A stretch of DNA of 17,493 nt from Dehalococcoidia bacterium UBA2160 (GCA_002328865.1 DCWO01000174.1:1-17493), one strand, 5' to 3'; positions 1-6,560 are shown, counted from the first letter of the stretch. The notes: generated by a model from the letters alone, not told the origin. Program-made: numbers and translations.

Positions 1-207
1 CAATAGTCTCTCTTATTCTCAGGCCCAAATGTGTCCCCCTTTCGCTGACGGTCTACACTCCGGAGCGAGATGGTCGGTGCGACACGACAAGCAGGTTATC
101 ATAGTGATGAGAAAGCGTCAAAACGTAATATAAACACATCAAACATTCCGACAAGCCCGAGCGCTGGCGCTCAAGCTCTGGTACGTCTTCTACGAGAACA
201 AAGCCGC

Positions 208-373
208 GCTAGACTGGGCACGGCGCGTGAGTCGAGACGATATCGGAATGCACGGAGGTTCGCCTGCAATGGACCGGAACGAGACGGTCGAAACCTAATA
301 CATGGTCACCATTCACGGTCAATCGATCGAAGACGCTTTGGAGACGCCGGAAAAAGGTGATGCCCGCCCGTTG
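208..373 (+). pseudogene. Decayed duplicate of the promoter and 5' end of the methyltransferase gene at 3772
   Basis: This stretch is a degenerate copy of the start region of the methyltransferase gene at 3772-4602. Positions 208-226 match 3680-3698 at 18 of 19 bases (shared core GCTAGACTGGGCAC). Positions 251-271 match 3754-3774, including the GGAGG ribosome binding site and the ATG at 269, at 19 of 21. From 269 the reading frame aligns codon by codon with the intact protein, 16 of the first 29 positions being identical (MDRNETVET versus MDPNESVEA, then GQSI in both). The tenth codon is TAA where the intact gene has TAT, and similarity fades after about 373. The segment between promoter and start is about 30 bp shorter than in the intact copy. 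It cannot make the enzyme. It is either a remnant of a tandem duplication or the surviving start of a lost paralogue. Confidence 0.75.
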
Positions 374-492
374 AGCACCCCGGGAGAAACAGGACCATGT
401 CGATCGCGTGAGAGACGCCTAGAGTGACAACCTGCTACGGAAGCCCCAGGCTCTCGCGAATAACGTTGGCGCCTGAATGTTATGCTTACGGA
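374..492. other. Non-coding stretch downstream of the GrdE-like gene
   Basis: Between the methyltransferase remnant and the stop codon of the GrdE-like gene I see no convincing coding region, RNA gene or strong terminator. The first 207 bases of the window are likewise without a recognisable feature. Short open frames here have no ribosome binding site and no recognisable protein pattern. Confidence 0.5.
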
Positions 493-1809
493 TCAGTAAT
501 CAATGCAGCTTTGTCTGCCGACACCGTAGTGGTCTCGGACATGTGCAGCTCCATACCTGCCATGTATGTACGGCTGCTCGTCGTACCATGCCGGGTCCAC
601 TCCTTCGACCCCCCCTATGACCCGGTCGACCGGAGGGAAAGGGCCAATCGTGCCCGTGCCCGTTGAAACCACAGCCGTCATCTCGGGCGGGTGGTAAAGG
701 AAAGGAGGCGCATTGCCGTCTTCGTTGTCCTCTTCTTCGCTCAAAAACACCGTGTTGATGCCCAGTTGCTCATAAGCTTGCACTGTGCGAACAGAGTCTA
801 CGAACCTTCTTCCTCTGACGTCATTGGTGATAATCGCGCCCTGCGCGCCCAGCAATTTCGCGGCTTGGGCAGCTCTGCTCCCAGCCAGCCGCATCTCCTC
901 TTCACCGCCCCAGTTGGTGCGGCCGATGATGCAGCCAAGGAAGTTGATGCTCGTGCCGTGGCGGCGACAAAGACCTTCCACCACCGGATTGTTGGTGAAG
1001 GGCCAGGTAACGTGCGCGCCTCCGCCGGTCACCGCTCCATCCATCATCTCGGTGGGACCCAGCACCCAGGGAGCCGAGAGGCGTGTGACGCCGTAGATCG
1101 CCGTTCCGGACGCGGATCGAGGCCCCACACCGGCCTCCATGGATGCCAGGTGGCAACTGAACACGACGCCCGGCAAGGAAGGGTCCTTTGTCGTCAGGTC
1201 GAACACCTCTGCTTCGGGAGGCTCCAGGCCAAGCGTCGTTTCCGCCAGCTTGTCCGAAAGGCGAAGCAAAGCGGAGTGAAGTATGTCGGCGCGGTTGCCC
1301 GAGTCCAACCCCTCTTTGGGCCGCATGGTAAGGCATACGTTGTGCGTGGCAGCGTACGGCAGCACGGCCCCTGCCCCCGACATGTCGACAAAGCGTTGGA
1401 ACGACCACACATTGCGCCGCCCCGGCCTGGGGACGTCCTCCGGCTGGTCCAGACTCCAACCCCTGGCCGCCCACTCCGATGGGTCGTCGACGAGTGACAT
1501 CACCGTCGTGCCTCCCAGCCGGTGCGTCCGGCCTGCTCCGACCGTATCAACGGGCCGTCCTGACCTGCCGGGATAGGTTGCGGACTGCCCGCCGGCTTTG
1601 ACTCTGGGCTCCAATATGTCGTAGTAGTTGATGATCCGTGTCGATTGCCCGGGTTTGCCTATCTCCAGCTTGGCCGCCACGATGTTCGACTCTGCCATGA
1701 CCGAGCTCAACAACTCGTCGTGGTTCAACTCGAGGATGCCGTTGTCATACGCGGTTCTCGATCCGAAAACAATGTCCGTCACGGGGAAGGTATCCAGTTC
1801 AAGACGCAT
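493..1809 (-). CDS. Glycine/sarcosine/betaine reductase component B, GrdE-like alpha/beta proprotein
   Basis: 438-residue protein of the GrdE/GrdG family, the non-selenoprotein half of component B of the glycine, sarcosine or betaine reductases. In clostridia this proprotein is cleaved to give a pyruvoyl-bearing subunit that binds the amine substrate as a Schiff base. Recognisable family segments are the opening MRLELDTFPV with VFG, the GKPGQSTRI and ILEPRVK motifs (about residues 51-71), TVGAGRTH (89-96), VDMSGAG (141-147), GPTEMMDGAV (251-260) and the C-terminal GAQGAIITND/VSTGTG fold. The start at 1809 is chosen because GGAGG lies 6 bases upstream; an ATG 18 codons earlier has no comparable site. 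The start lies inside the end of grdB (11-bp overlap), implying translational coupling. Which cysteine, if any, forms the pyruvoyl group is unclear: Cys219 and Cys281 are the nearest candidates in the middle of the chain. The substrate cannot be told from sequence alone. Confidence 0.88.
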   Translation of the reverse strand: MRLELDTFPVTDIVFGSRTAYDNGILELNHDELLSSVMAESNIVAAKLEIGKPGQSTRIINYYDILEPRVKAGGQSATYPGRSGRPVDTVGAGRTHRLGGTTVMSLVDDPSEWAARGWSLDQPEDVPRPGRRNVWSFQRFVDMSGAGAVLPYAATHNVCLTMRPKEGLDSGNRADILHSALLRLSDKLAETTLGLEPPEAEVFDLTTKDPSLPGVVFSCHLASMEAGVGPRSASGTAIYGVTRLSAPWVLGPTEMMDGAVTGGGAHVTWPFTNNPVVEGLCRRHGTSINFLGCIIGRTNWGGEEEMRLAGSRAAQAAKLLGAQGAIITNDVRGRRFVDSVRTVQAYEQLGINTVFLSEEEDNEDGNAPPFLYHPPEMTAVVSTGTGTIGPFPPVDRVIGGVEGVDPAWYDEQPYIHGRYGAAHVRDHYGVGRQSCIDY

Positions 1810-3151
1810 GGACCGCCTCCTGCGAGGGTGCTTCAGAGGGCTCGAAGAGCGTGGGTTTGTCAACCTCGGTCTCCAGTGCCTTCACAGCGGTTTCGGTGAT
1901 TCGCATCATCAGTTCGTGGTCTCGCTCGATGGACAGCTCCGGCTCACCGCAGACGTGCTCGACGCTGATCCCGCGCACGACTCGGTGCATGCCCACCGAC
2001 ATCGGAATCATGGGGACGGCGCTGATCTGGGCCACCGGAATCCCGAGCCGCTCGATCTCTTTTGCGATCGTTGCGCCGCAACGATTGCAACTCCCTCAAG
2101 TGGCTACCAGCAAAACGGCGTCGACCCCTGCATCCTTCAGCTCCGGGGCAATCGTTTCGCCGATGTTTCGGGCCGCCGTCACCGCCATTCCATTTCCCGC
2201 GGTGGAGTAGAAGTAGGGAAGGATCCGGCCGATTGCCCCTCTGCTCTCCATTTGCCTCACCGACCGCAAAGGGAGCACGTAGTTGGTGTCCCTTTCGTTC
2301 ACGACTCCCGAATAGAATCCCGTGTGGATGCACTCCCAATCGTCAATCGTGAACTCTTCGACGCCTTCGATCGAATATTTGTGAGCGACCTCCGTTGTCC
2401 GACCCGATTCCAGCCGGTCGGGGTTGCCCTTCGGCACCAACCCGCCTGAGTTGACGAGCGCCAGTGTGGCCGTGGCCAGGTCACTCACCGGCGGCGGCGC
2501 TGCCACTAGGTCGAAATCACGGCGGAAGACCTCCGATACGAAAGGCGCCCCCGTCAGCCGGGATTCCAGCATGTCGATGGCCCGCTCCGCCCCTGATTTT
2601 TCACGCATGACCTGACGCCGAAAACCGCGCGGCAGGTATCCGTCATCGAGAGCGGGTCCCAACTCCTGGCCTCGAGCGAGCGTCAGGCCTACCGGCGCCA
2701 TTCTGGATATGCCATCCATCATCTCGACGGCCTCTGATCCCGTGGGGACGACCACCAACTCGCGCCTTAGGGTCAAGACCCCGGTGTTCTCCGGGTGCAT
2801 CGCGGCGACTGCTGGGACTCCGCCTTCCTGAGAGGCCTGACACATCAGAGCGCAGGCCAGCCCGTACCTGCCGGCGTCGAAGGCCGGACCGGCCATCAAC
2901 ACATCCGGCTTGAACCGGGCAAGAGCTTCTTCAAGTGCTTGTACGGATTTGTCCTGCTCCTCGACCACATAGTTGTCGCCGCCGATCAGCGTAGCAACAA
3001 CCGTCCCCTCGACCCCCAATGCCTGTTGGAGAGCACGGCCTGGGCCTACTGGCCCCTCCCGAGCCTGGACAGGTACATTGGCCTGTTCCTCCCCGCCTAT
3101 GCCGCCAAAGAACTGGTTCAGGTAGTGAATAACGCGTACCGGTTCAGCCAT
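1799..3151 (-). CDS. grdB: Glycine/sarcosine/betaine reductase selenoprotein B (GrdB-like), read through an in-frame UGA
   Basis: 450-residue protein when the TGA at 2098-2096 is read as selenocysteine. The first 351 residues match the GrdB/GrdF/GrdH pattern closely: VIHYLNQFFGGIGGEE near the N terminus, REGPVGPG, a GGDNYV motif, AGPAFDAGRYG, and later LVNSGGLVPKGNPD. The frame then reads Thr-UGA-Gly-Ser-Cys-Asn-Arg-Cys-Gly-Ala-Thr, the UxxC redox motif of this family, and continues with KEIERLGIPVAQISAV to a TGA at 1801-1799. Position 352 is thus the expected selenocysteine. In known systems it attacks the Schiff-based substrate and passes the group to selenoprotein A. The start at 3151 has AGGTG about 5 bases upstream. 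Standard annotation would call a 351-residue truncated gene plus a small orphan ORF. The operon partner is the GrdE-like gene, but GrdA, GrdC and GrdD are absent here. Confidence 0.92.
2067..2098 (-). promoter_or_regulatory. Selenocysteine UGA codon with SECIS-like hairpin
   Basis: On the minus strand the UGA (2098-2096) is followed after 10 bases by a perfect 8-bp stem, AUCGUUGC (2085-2078) pairing with GCAACGAU (2074-2067), closed by a GGC triloop (2077-2075). Past an A/C mismatch the stem continues for four more pairs. The apical loop begins 18 bases after the UGA and its first base is G. As I recall the bacterial SECIS model, this fits: an apical loop about 16-37 bases downstream with a G among its first two bases. 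The element lies wholly inside coding sequence and partly overlaps the conserved NRCGATI codons, so protein conservation explains some but not all of the pairing. Confidence 0.72.
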
Positions 3152-3180
3152 GGCTCACCTCGCGATTTCTAACAGACATT

Positions 3181-3197
3181 CCCCGTTCGAACTGGGG
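3181..3197. promoter_or_regulatory. Palindromic element upstream of grdB
   Basis: A perfect 8-bp palindrome GTTCGAAC is flanked by CCCC on the left and TGGGG on the right, giving a nearly symmetric 17-bp dyad about 30 bp upstream of the grdB start. Its position in the 5' leader suggests an operator or leader structure. There is no direct evidence of a binding protein, and I could not find a convincing -35/-10 pair for grdB. Confidence 0.3.
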
Positions 3198-3477
3198 GCG
3201 GTCAAAGAATCCACAGTACTCGACTCCGACGATTGTACGGCGATTCTGGAACGCCGTCAAACACGCTGTCATGCCTGCACGGCTACCTCTTGGTGCGGCG
3301 GTTTGTGGCCCATTGGTTGGGAAAACCGCTTAAGATACGTGTTGACTCCCTTCCGATCCCTCTAGGCATTCACCTCTATCCTGATGGCCTTTCATGACCT
3401 CCAATGACCCCATGGATGCTCGTTGCGCTGGAGCTGATGGAGTCTACGGACGTGCCCCAGCACTTGCTGGAATGTGA

Positions 3478-3684
3478 CTCGAGGCGCCGCTGGCTCAGCT
3501 TTCCCTCGGTCTTGATGAACTTGACCGAAAGGCGCCGCTCTTCGATCTGTTCAGCTATCGGCGAAGAATCGAGTCCATCCTCTCGTTCTCCGACTCCTAT
3601 CCGTGGCGGAAGGCGCTGAAACTTGCTCGTCAATGTTTGTCTCCGAAGGGAGACCAAGTGCCGACGGAGCTTCAGGCGTGCTAG
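3478..3684 (+). pseudogene. Possible decayed coding remnant upstream of the methyltransferase (unrecognised)
   Basis: A 68-codon stop-to-stop frame with no start codon and coding-like composition: hydrophobic and charged residues alternate in stretches such as LFDLFSYRRRIESIL and YPWRKALKLARQ. A TGA (3475-3477) closes it upstream and a TAG at 3682-3684 ends it inside the conserved promoter-like core. In a neighbouring frame, 3404-3480 also reads plausibly (ALELMESTDVPQHLLE), so a frameshifted gene remnant is possible. The AQLSL stretch faintly recalls the C-terminal tails of Y-family polymerases, but I do not trust that. The remaining 3152-3770 interval otherwise appears to be upstream regulatory sequence for the two divergent transcription units. 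Confidence 0.22.
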
Positions 3685-3698
3685 ACTGGGCACTGCGC
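3679..3698 (+). promoter_or_regulatory. Candidate extended -10 promoter of the methyltransferase operon
   Basis: TGCTAGACT reads as an extended -10 element (TGn followed by TAGACT, four of six matches to TATAAT), 85-90 bp upstream of the start at 3772. The block around it, GCTAGACTGGGCAC, is preserved almost unchanged in the decayed copy at 208-226, whereas the sequence between that block and the ribosome binding site is not. That selective preservation supports a functional role. No good -35 box is visible at the usual spacing. Confidence 0.4.
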
Positions 3699-3771
3699 AC
3701 GAAAAGGGCATCTGTGTGCCGATCTCTCGTGCCTTCGAAGCCCCAGACAGTGCCACGGAGGTTCTCCTGCG

Positions 3772-4602
3772 ATGGACCCGAACGAGTCGGTTGAAGCCTA
3801 TTACACGGTCAACACGCTGGGCCAATCGATCCTCTACGCGCTGAGGACACTCGGCAAGGACGCGGGTGAACTGACTGTCGACGACCTCGCGCCGATCGAC
3901 CAGTTCCACATCCGTGGGCGGATGGCGACCCGAGAGCTTGCTGGAATTGCAGACATTGCCGCGGACAGCGAGGTGCTGGATGTCGGGTGTGGCCTGGGCG
4001 GCTCGGCCCGATACCTGGCGTCCGAGTTCGGATGTCACGTCACTGGGCTCGATGTGACCCGTGAGTACTGCGATGTCGCGACCATGCTCTCGAGCCTGGT
4101 CGGGATGGACGGCAGCACCCGATTTCAGCACGGCAGCGCCCTGGCTATGCCGTTCGAATCGGACTCCTTCGACCTGGTTTGGACCGAGCACGTGCAGATG
4201 AACATCGAAGACAAACGTGGTTTCTACTCGGAGATAGCCCGAGTACTGAAACCGGGCGGCCGGTTGGCGTTTCACGACATCTTCCGCGGCCCGGCGGGTG
4301 CGATCGAATTCCCGGTGCCCTGGGCAGGCGAACAGTCGATCAGCTTCCTCATGAGTGAAGCCGACCTGAGGCGCATCGCTGCCGACCTCGATTTCAGCAT
4401 CCTGTCATGGGGTGACGTTACCGAGGCGTCGTCAGAGTTTTTTCAGAGGCGGCTGCCCGCGATGGAAAGCCGGCCGCCTCCGCCGTTGGACCTCGCGCTG
4501 GTAATGGGCGCGGACCGGTTGGCCAAGTTCCGGAATCTGGGGCAAGCCGTGGCGGAAGGGCGGGCCACGGTGGTCCTTGGAGTGATGCAACACGCGGCGT
4601 AG
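3772..4602 (+). CDS. Class I SAM-dependent methyltransferase, glycine/sarcosine N-methyltransferase-like
   Basis: 276-residue Rossmann-fold methyltransferase. The SAM-binding motif I is VLDVGCGLGG (residues 68-77), the acidic loop at the end of strand 2 is VTGLDVT, and motif post-II and IV are ALAMPFESDSFDLVW followed by HVQMNI. ARVLKPGGRLAFHD is the usual motif V/VI block. The YYTVNTLGQSI leader and PIDQFHIRG (41-49) are typical of the group that includes sarcosine/dimethylglycine methyltransferases and related small-molecule enzymes. Start chosen at 3772 with GGAGG at 3757-3761. It is the first gene of an operon with the ketopantoate-reductase-like gene 26 bp downstream and is divergent from the grdB pair. 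A role in N-methylated amine chemistry alongside GrdB/GrdE is attractive but only inferred. The true substrate is unknown. Confidence 0.85.
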   Translation: MDPNESVEAYYTVNTLGQSILYALRTLGKDAGELTVDDLAPIDQFHIRGRMATRELAGIADIAADSEVLDVGCGLGGSARYLASEFGCHVTGLDVTREYCDVATMLSSLVGMDGSTRFQHGSALAMPFESDSFDLVWTEHVQMNIEDKRGFYSEIARVLKPGGRLAFHDIFRGPAGAIEFPVPWAGEQSISFLMSEADLRRIAADLDFSILSWGDVTEASSEFFQRRLPAMESRPPPPLDLALVMGADRLAKFRNLGQAVAEGRATVVLGVMQHAA

Positions 4603-4628
4603 CACGGAGAGCCGAGGAGGCGTTTCGC

Positions 4629-5555
4629 ATGCGGATTCTTGTGATGGCAGCCGGAGCGGTCGGAGGCTACTTCGGTGGCCTCCTGACGCGGGGTAACAAC
4701 GAAGTCAAGTTCGTCGCCCGCGGCGAAGCGCTCGGCGCCATTCAATCATCGGGCATGCGCGTCAGCAGCGTCACTTCCGGCGACTTCGCGCTTGAGAACG
4801 TCGTCGCCGTCGATCGATTGGACGGCGACTGGGAAGCCGACCTCGTCCTGTTCTGCGTCAAGAGCTATCAGAACGAGGAAGCCCTCGAGGCGATCCGCCC
4901 GGCAGTCGGCGCCGATACGGCAGTCTTGACGCTTCAGAACGGCATCGGCGGCGGCGATCAACTCGCGGCCGCCTTCGGGGGACGACATGTGATGCTCGGC
5001 GCAGCGTACGTTTCGGCAGAGCGCACCGGTCCGAACGAGTTCACTGAATTGGGCGGGACCTGTCAGATCGTGTTCGGCGAGCCCGACGGCTCCAAGTCCG
5101 AACGAGCGAAGAGCGTCCTCGAGACGTTTCACGATGCCAGGATCGATGCGGTGTTGTCAGACAACGTGAACGAAGCTCTATGGAACAAGCTGGTTTACAT
5201 CTGCGCGCTCAGCGGCATGAGCTGCATCGCCCGCGCGCCGTTCGCCGAGGTTCTGGACAGTCCTCAAACCGCCGATCTGACCGCTCGCGCGGTCCATGAG
5301 GCGGCGGCGGTCGGCAGGGCTTCCGGCATCGACCTGGCCGCGGATCTCGAAGAGCGTACGTTGCTGGAATTCGAGCGGGAGAAGGCGGAGCTGGTATCGT
5401 CGATGTACATGGACCTGGTGGCGGGCAAACCCCTGGAACTAATGGGCTTGAACGGGGCGGTGTCCGAACTGGGCCGTCGTCACGGAGTCGACACGCCCGT
5501 CAACGACTTCATTACGGCATGTCTATCCGTCGCGCACAAGCGGGCAATGGCTTGA
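4629..5555 (+). CDS. 2-dehydropantoate 2-reductase family protein (PanE/ApbA-like)
   Basis: 308-residue NADPH-dependent reductase of the ketopantoate reductase family, whose founding member reduces 2-dehydropantoate to pantoate for coenzyme A synthesis. The N-terminal nucleotide-binding segment is AAGAVGGYFGG (about residues 7-17), so the first glycine of the usual GxGxxG is alanine here. TLQNGIGGGD (101-110), the catalytic-type Lys187 in LWNKLVY, and Glu270 with the C-terminal LELMGLNGAVSELGRRHG block all fit the family. Full length. Start at 4629 has GAGGAGG 9 bases upstream. As many PanE-fold proteins act on other 2-oxo acids, and it sits between a methyltransferase and a cupin rather than with panB/panC, I leave the gene symbol open. 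Confidence 0.85.
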   Translation: MRILVMAAGAVGGYFGGLLTRGNNEVKFVARGEALGAIQSSGMRVSSVTSGDFALENVVAVDRLDGDWEADLVLFCVKSYQNEEALEAIRPAVGADTAVLTLQNGIGGGDQLAAAFGGRHVMLGAAYVSAERTGPNEFTELGGTCQIVFGEPDGSKSERAKSVLETFHDARIDAVLSDNVNEALWNKLVYICALSGMSCIARAPFAEVLDSPQTADLTARAVHEAAAVGRASGIDLAADLEERTLLEFEREKAELVSSMYMDLVAGKPLELMGLNGAVSELGRRHGVDTPVNDFITACLSVAHKRAMA

Positions 5556-5597
5556 TCGGCGTCGTCCGCCCACTCGATTCACCCGAAGGAGGAGACA

Positions 5598-5924
5598 TTG
5601 ACATACACCTACGATCCGAAAGACATGGCTTCGAGAGAGCTCGCCCCTGGAGTAAATCTGCGGACGATGTCGGGCGAAAAGATGATGCTCAGCGTCGTAG
5701 AAATCTCGGCCAACGCCGTGATGCCGCCGCACTCGCATCCGCACGAGCAAGCGGGGATGGTCCTGGAGGGGGAATTCGAATTCACAATCGGCGAGGAGAC
5801 GAGCACCGTAAAGAAAGGGGACGTCTACATTATCCCCGGTGGGGTGGAGCACAGCCTGAGGGCCAACGGTGAGCCGTCGCTCGCCCTCGACATTTTCAGC
5901 CCGCCTCGGGAAGACTACATGTGA
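5598..5924 (+). CDS. Small single-domain cupin protein
   Basis: 108-residue cupin_2-type beta-barrel protein. Cupin motif 1 is PPHSHPHEQAGMVLEGEFEF (residues 43-62) with metal-ligand candidates His45, His47 and Glu50 or Gln51, and motif 2 is GDVYIIPGGVEHSL (74-87) with His85. Start is a TTG at 5598 preceded by AAGGAGGAG at 5586-5593, an excellent site; there is no ATG at the N terminus. It is the last gene of the plus-strand operon, about 42 bp after the reductase. Proteins of this size serve as metal-dependent isomerases, dioxygenases or ligand sensors; the activity here cannot be assigned. Confidence 0.85.
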   Translation: MTYTYDPKDMASRELAPGVNLRTMSGEKMMLSVVEISANAVMPPHSHPHEQAGMVLEGEFEFTIGEETSTVKKGDVYIIPGGVEHSLRANGEPSLALDIFSPPREDYM

Positions 5925-5933
5925 GATGCGCCA

Positions 5934-5967
5934 CGGACGGGCCCCGGTCGATCCCGAAACCCGTCCG
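5934..5967 (+). terminator. Possible terminator hairpin after the cupin gene
   Basis: An 8-bp perfect inverted repeat, CGGACGGG (5934-5941) and CCCGTCCG (5960-5967), starts 10 bp past the stop of the cupin gene and faces the convergent sodN gene. There is no T-run after it, so intrinsic termination is uncertain. Confidence 0.35.
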
Positions 5968-5988
5968 CAATGGATCACATGTCCGTTC

Positions 5989-6007
5989 GTCCCGGCTTTG
6001 TCGGGAC
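5989..6007 (-). terminator. Possible terminator hairpin after sodN
   Basis: A 6-bp stem, GTCCCG (5989-5994) and CGGGAC (6002-6007), with a 7-base loop lies 20 bp beyond the sodN stop on the minus strand, in the convergent gap with the cupin gene. No T-tract follows, so this is a weak call. Confidence 0.3.
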
Positions 6008-6026
6008 TTGTCGAAAGGTCGGCCTT

Positions 6027-6494
6027 CTAGGCGCCGAATCTAACCGCCGCGACCGCGTCGTCGTACTCGACGCCTTTGGTGGACCAGAAGATGCCGGCTA
6101 TGTCGTCGACCGCGGCAACCAGTTCCTCCGCCGATGCGCGGTTCACGTTCTGTTTGTTGGCGGCTGCCAATTTGTTGGCTTTCCAGATCTTGTCATGCAG
6201 GTCGGGATGCGACTCGAGGTGGACCGGCGTGAAGTAGTCGTGCCAGAGGATGTCGAGTTCCTTCTTGCAAAGGTTCGCATGCTCTTCCTTGACCGCGATG
6301 TAGCGAGACAACGTGTTCTGGTAAGCAGCCTGGTTGTCGCCCGCCTCCAGTGAGTCGATCCTGACGATCATTTTGAGAACTGTCTGAGCGGCAATCTTCG
6401 CGGAAATCGGATCGTAAATCCCGCAGGGAATGTCGCAGTGTGCGCTCACCTGATTGATATGTAGTGCGTCCATCAATTTCGTCTTAAGCGTCAT
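6027..6494 (-). CDS. sodN: Nickel superoxide dismutase precursor
   Basis: 155-residue precursor of nickel superoxide dismutase, which converts superoxide to oxygen and hydrogen peroxide. The nickel hook HCDIPCGIYDP is at precursor residues 19-29. After removal of the 18-residue propeptide ending in QVSA, His1, Cys2 and Cys6 of the mature enzyme ligate nickel, and Asp3, Pro5 and Tyr9 are the usual second-shell residues; position 4 is Ile where Leu is common. The rest is helical, including YIAVKEEHANLCKKELDILWHDYF, as expected for the four-helix bundle. The start at 6494 is preferred over an ATG 22 codons upstream because AAAGGAG precedes it and the resulting propeptide has the usual short form. 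The matching maturation protease is encoded divergently at 6847. Confidence 0.96.
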   Translation of the reverse strand: MTLKTKLMDALHINQVSAHCDIPCGIYDPISAKIAAQTVLKMIVRIDSLEAGDNQAAYQNTLSRYIAVKEEHANLCKKELDILWHDYFTPVHLESHPDLHDKIWKANKLAAANKQNVNRASAEELVAAVDDIAGIFWSTKGVEYDDAVAAVRFGA

Positions 6495-6531
6495 GGCAGT
6501 TGGGGCTCCTTTGAGTGGGTTTGTACATATG

Positions 6532-6560
6532 ACCTTAGCGCAAGGATTGAGAAGTCGCAA
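6532..6560 (-). promoter_or_regulatory. Candidate promoter of sodN
   Basis: On the minus strand TTGCGA (6560-6555) and TAAGGT (6537-6532) are separated by 17 bp and lie roughly 40-65 bp upstream of the sodN start. Both boxes are only partial matches to the housekeeping consensus, so this is a suggestion based on spacing and position. Confidence 0.35.

Noticed and set aside
70..360. 96-residue plus-strand frame at the start of the window
   Set aside because: It has no ribosome binding site, its translation is Arg/Ser-rich without motifs, and it crosses the decayed methyltransferase copy in a different frame.
493..495. The TGA ending the GrdE-like gene as a second selenocysteine codon
   Set aside because: The protein already has full family length at this point, and the sequence after it shows no UxxC-type motif or conserved extension that I can recognise.
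691..1497. 268-residue plus-strand frame opposite the GrdE-like gene
   Set aside because: It is antisense to a conserved coding region with no recognisable domain.
2096..3151. grdB as a truncated or frameshifted pseudogene ending at the first TGA
   Set aside because: The frame continues without change into conserved family sequence, the TGA falls exactly at the known selenocysteine position, and a hairpin of the right geometry follows.
3376..4275. Long minus-strand open frame opposite the methyltransferase
   Set aside because: It is antisense to a clearly conserved methyltransferase; its translation shows no family motifs and it follows from GC-rich codon usage on the other strand.
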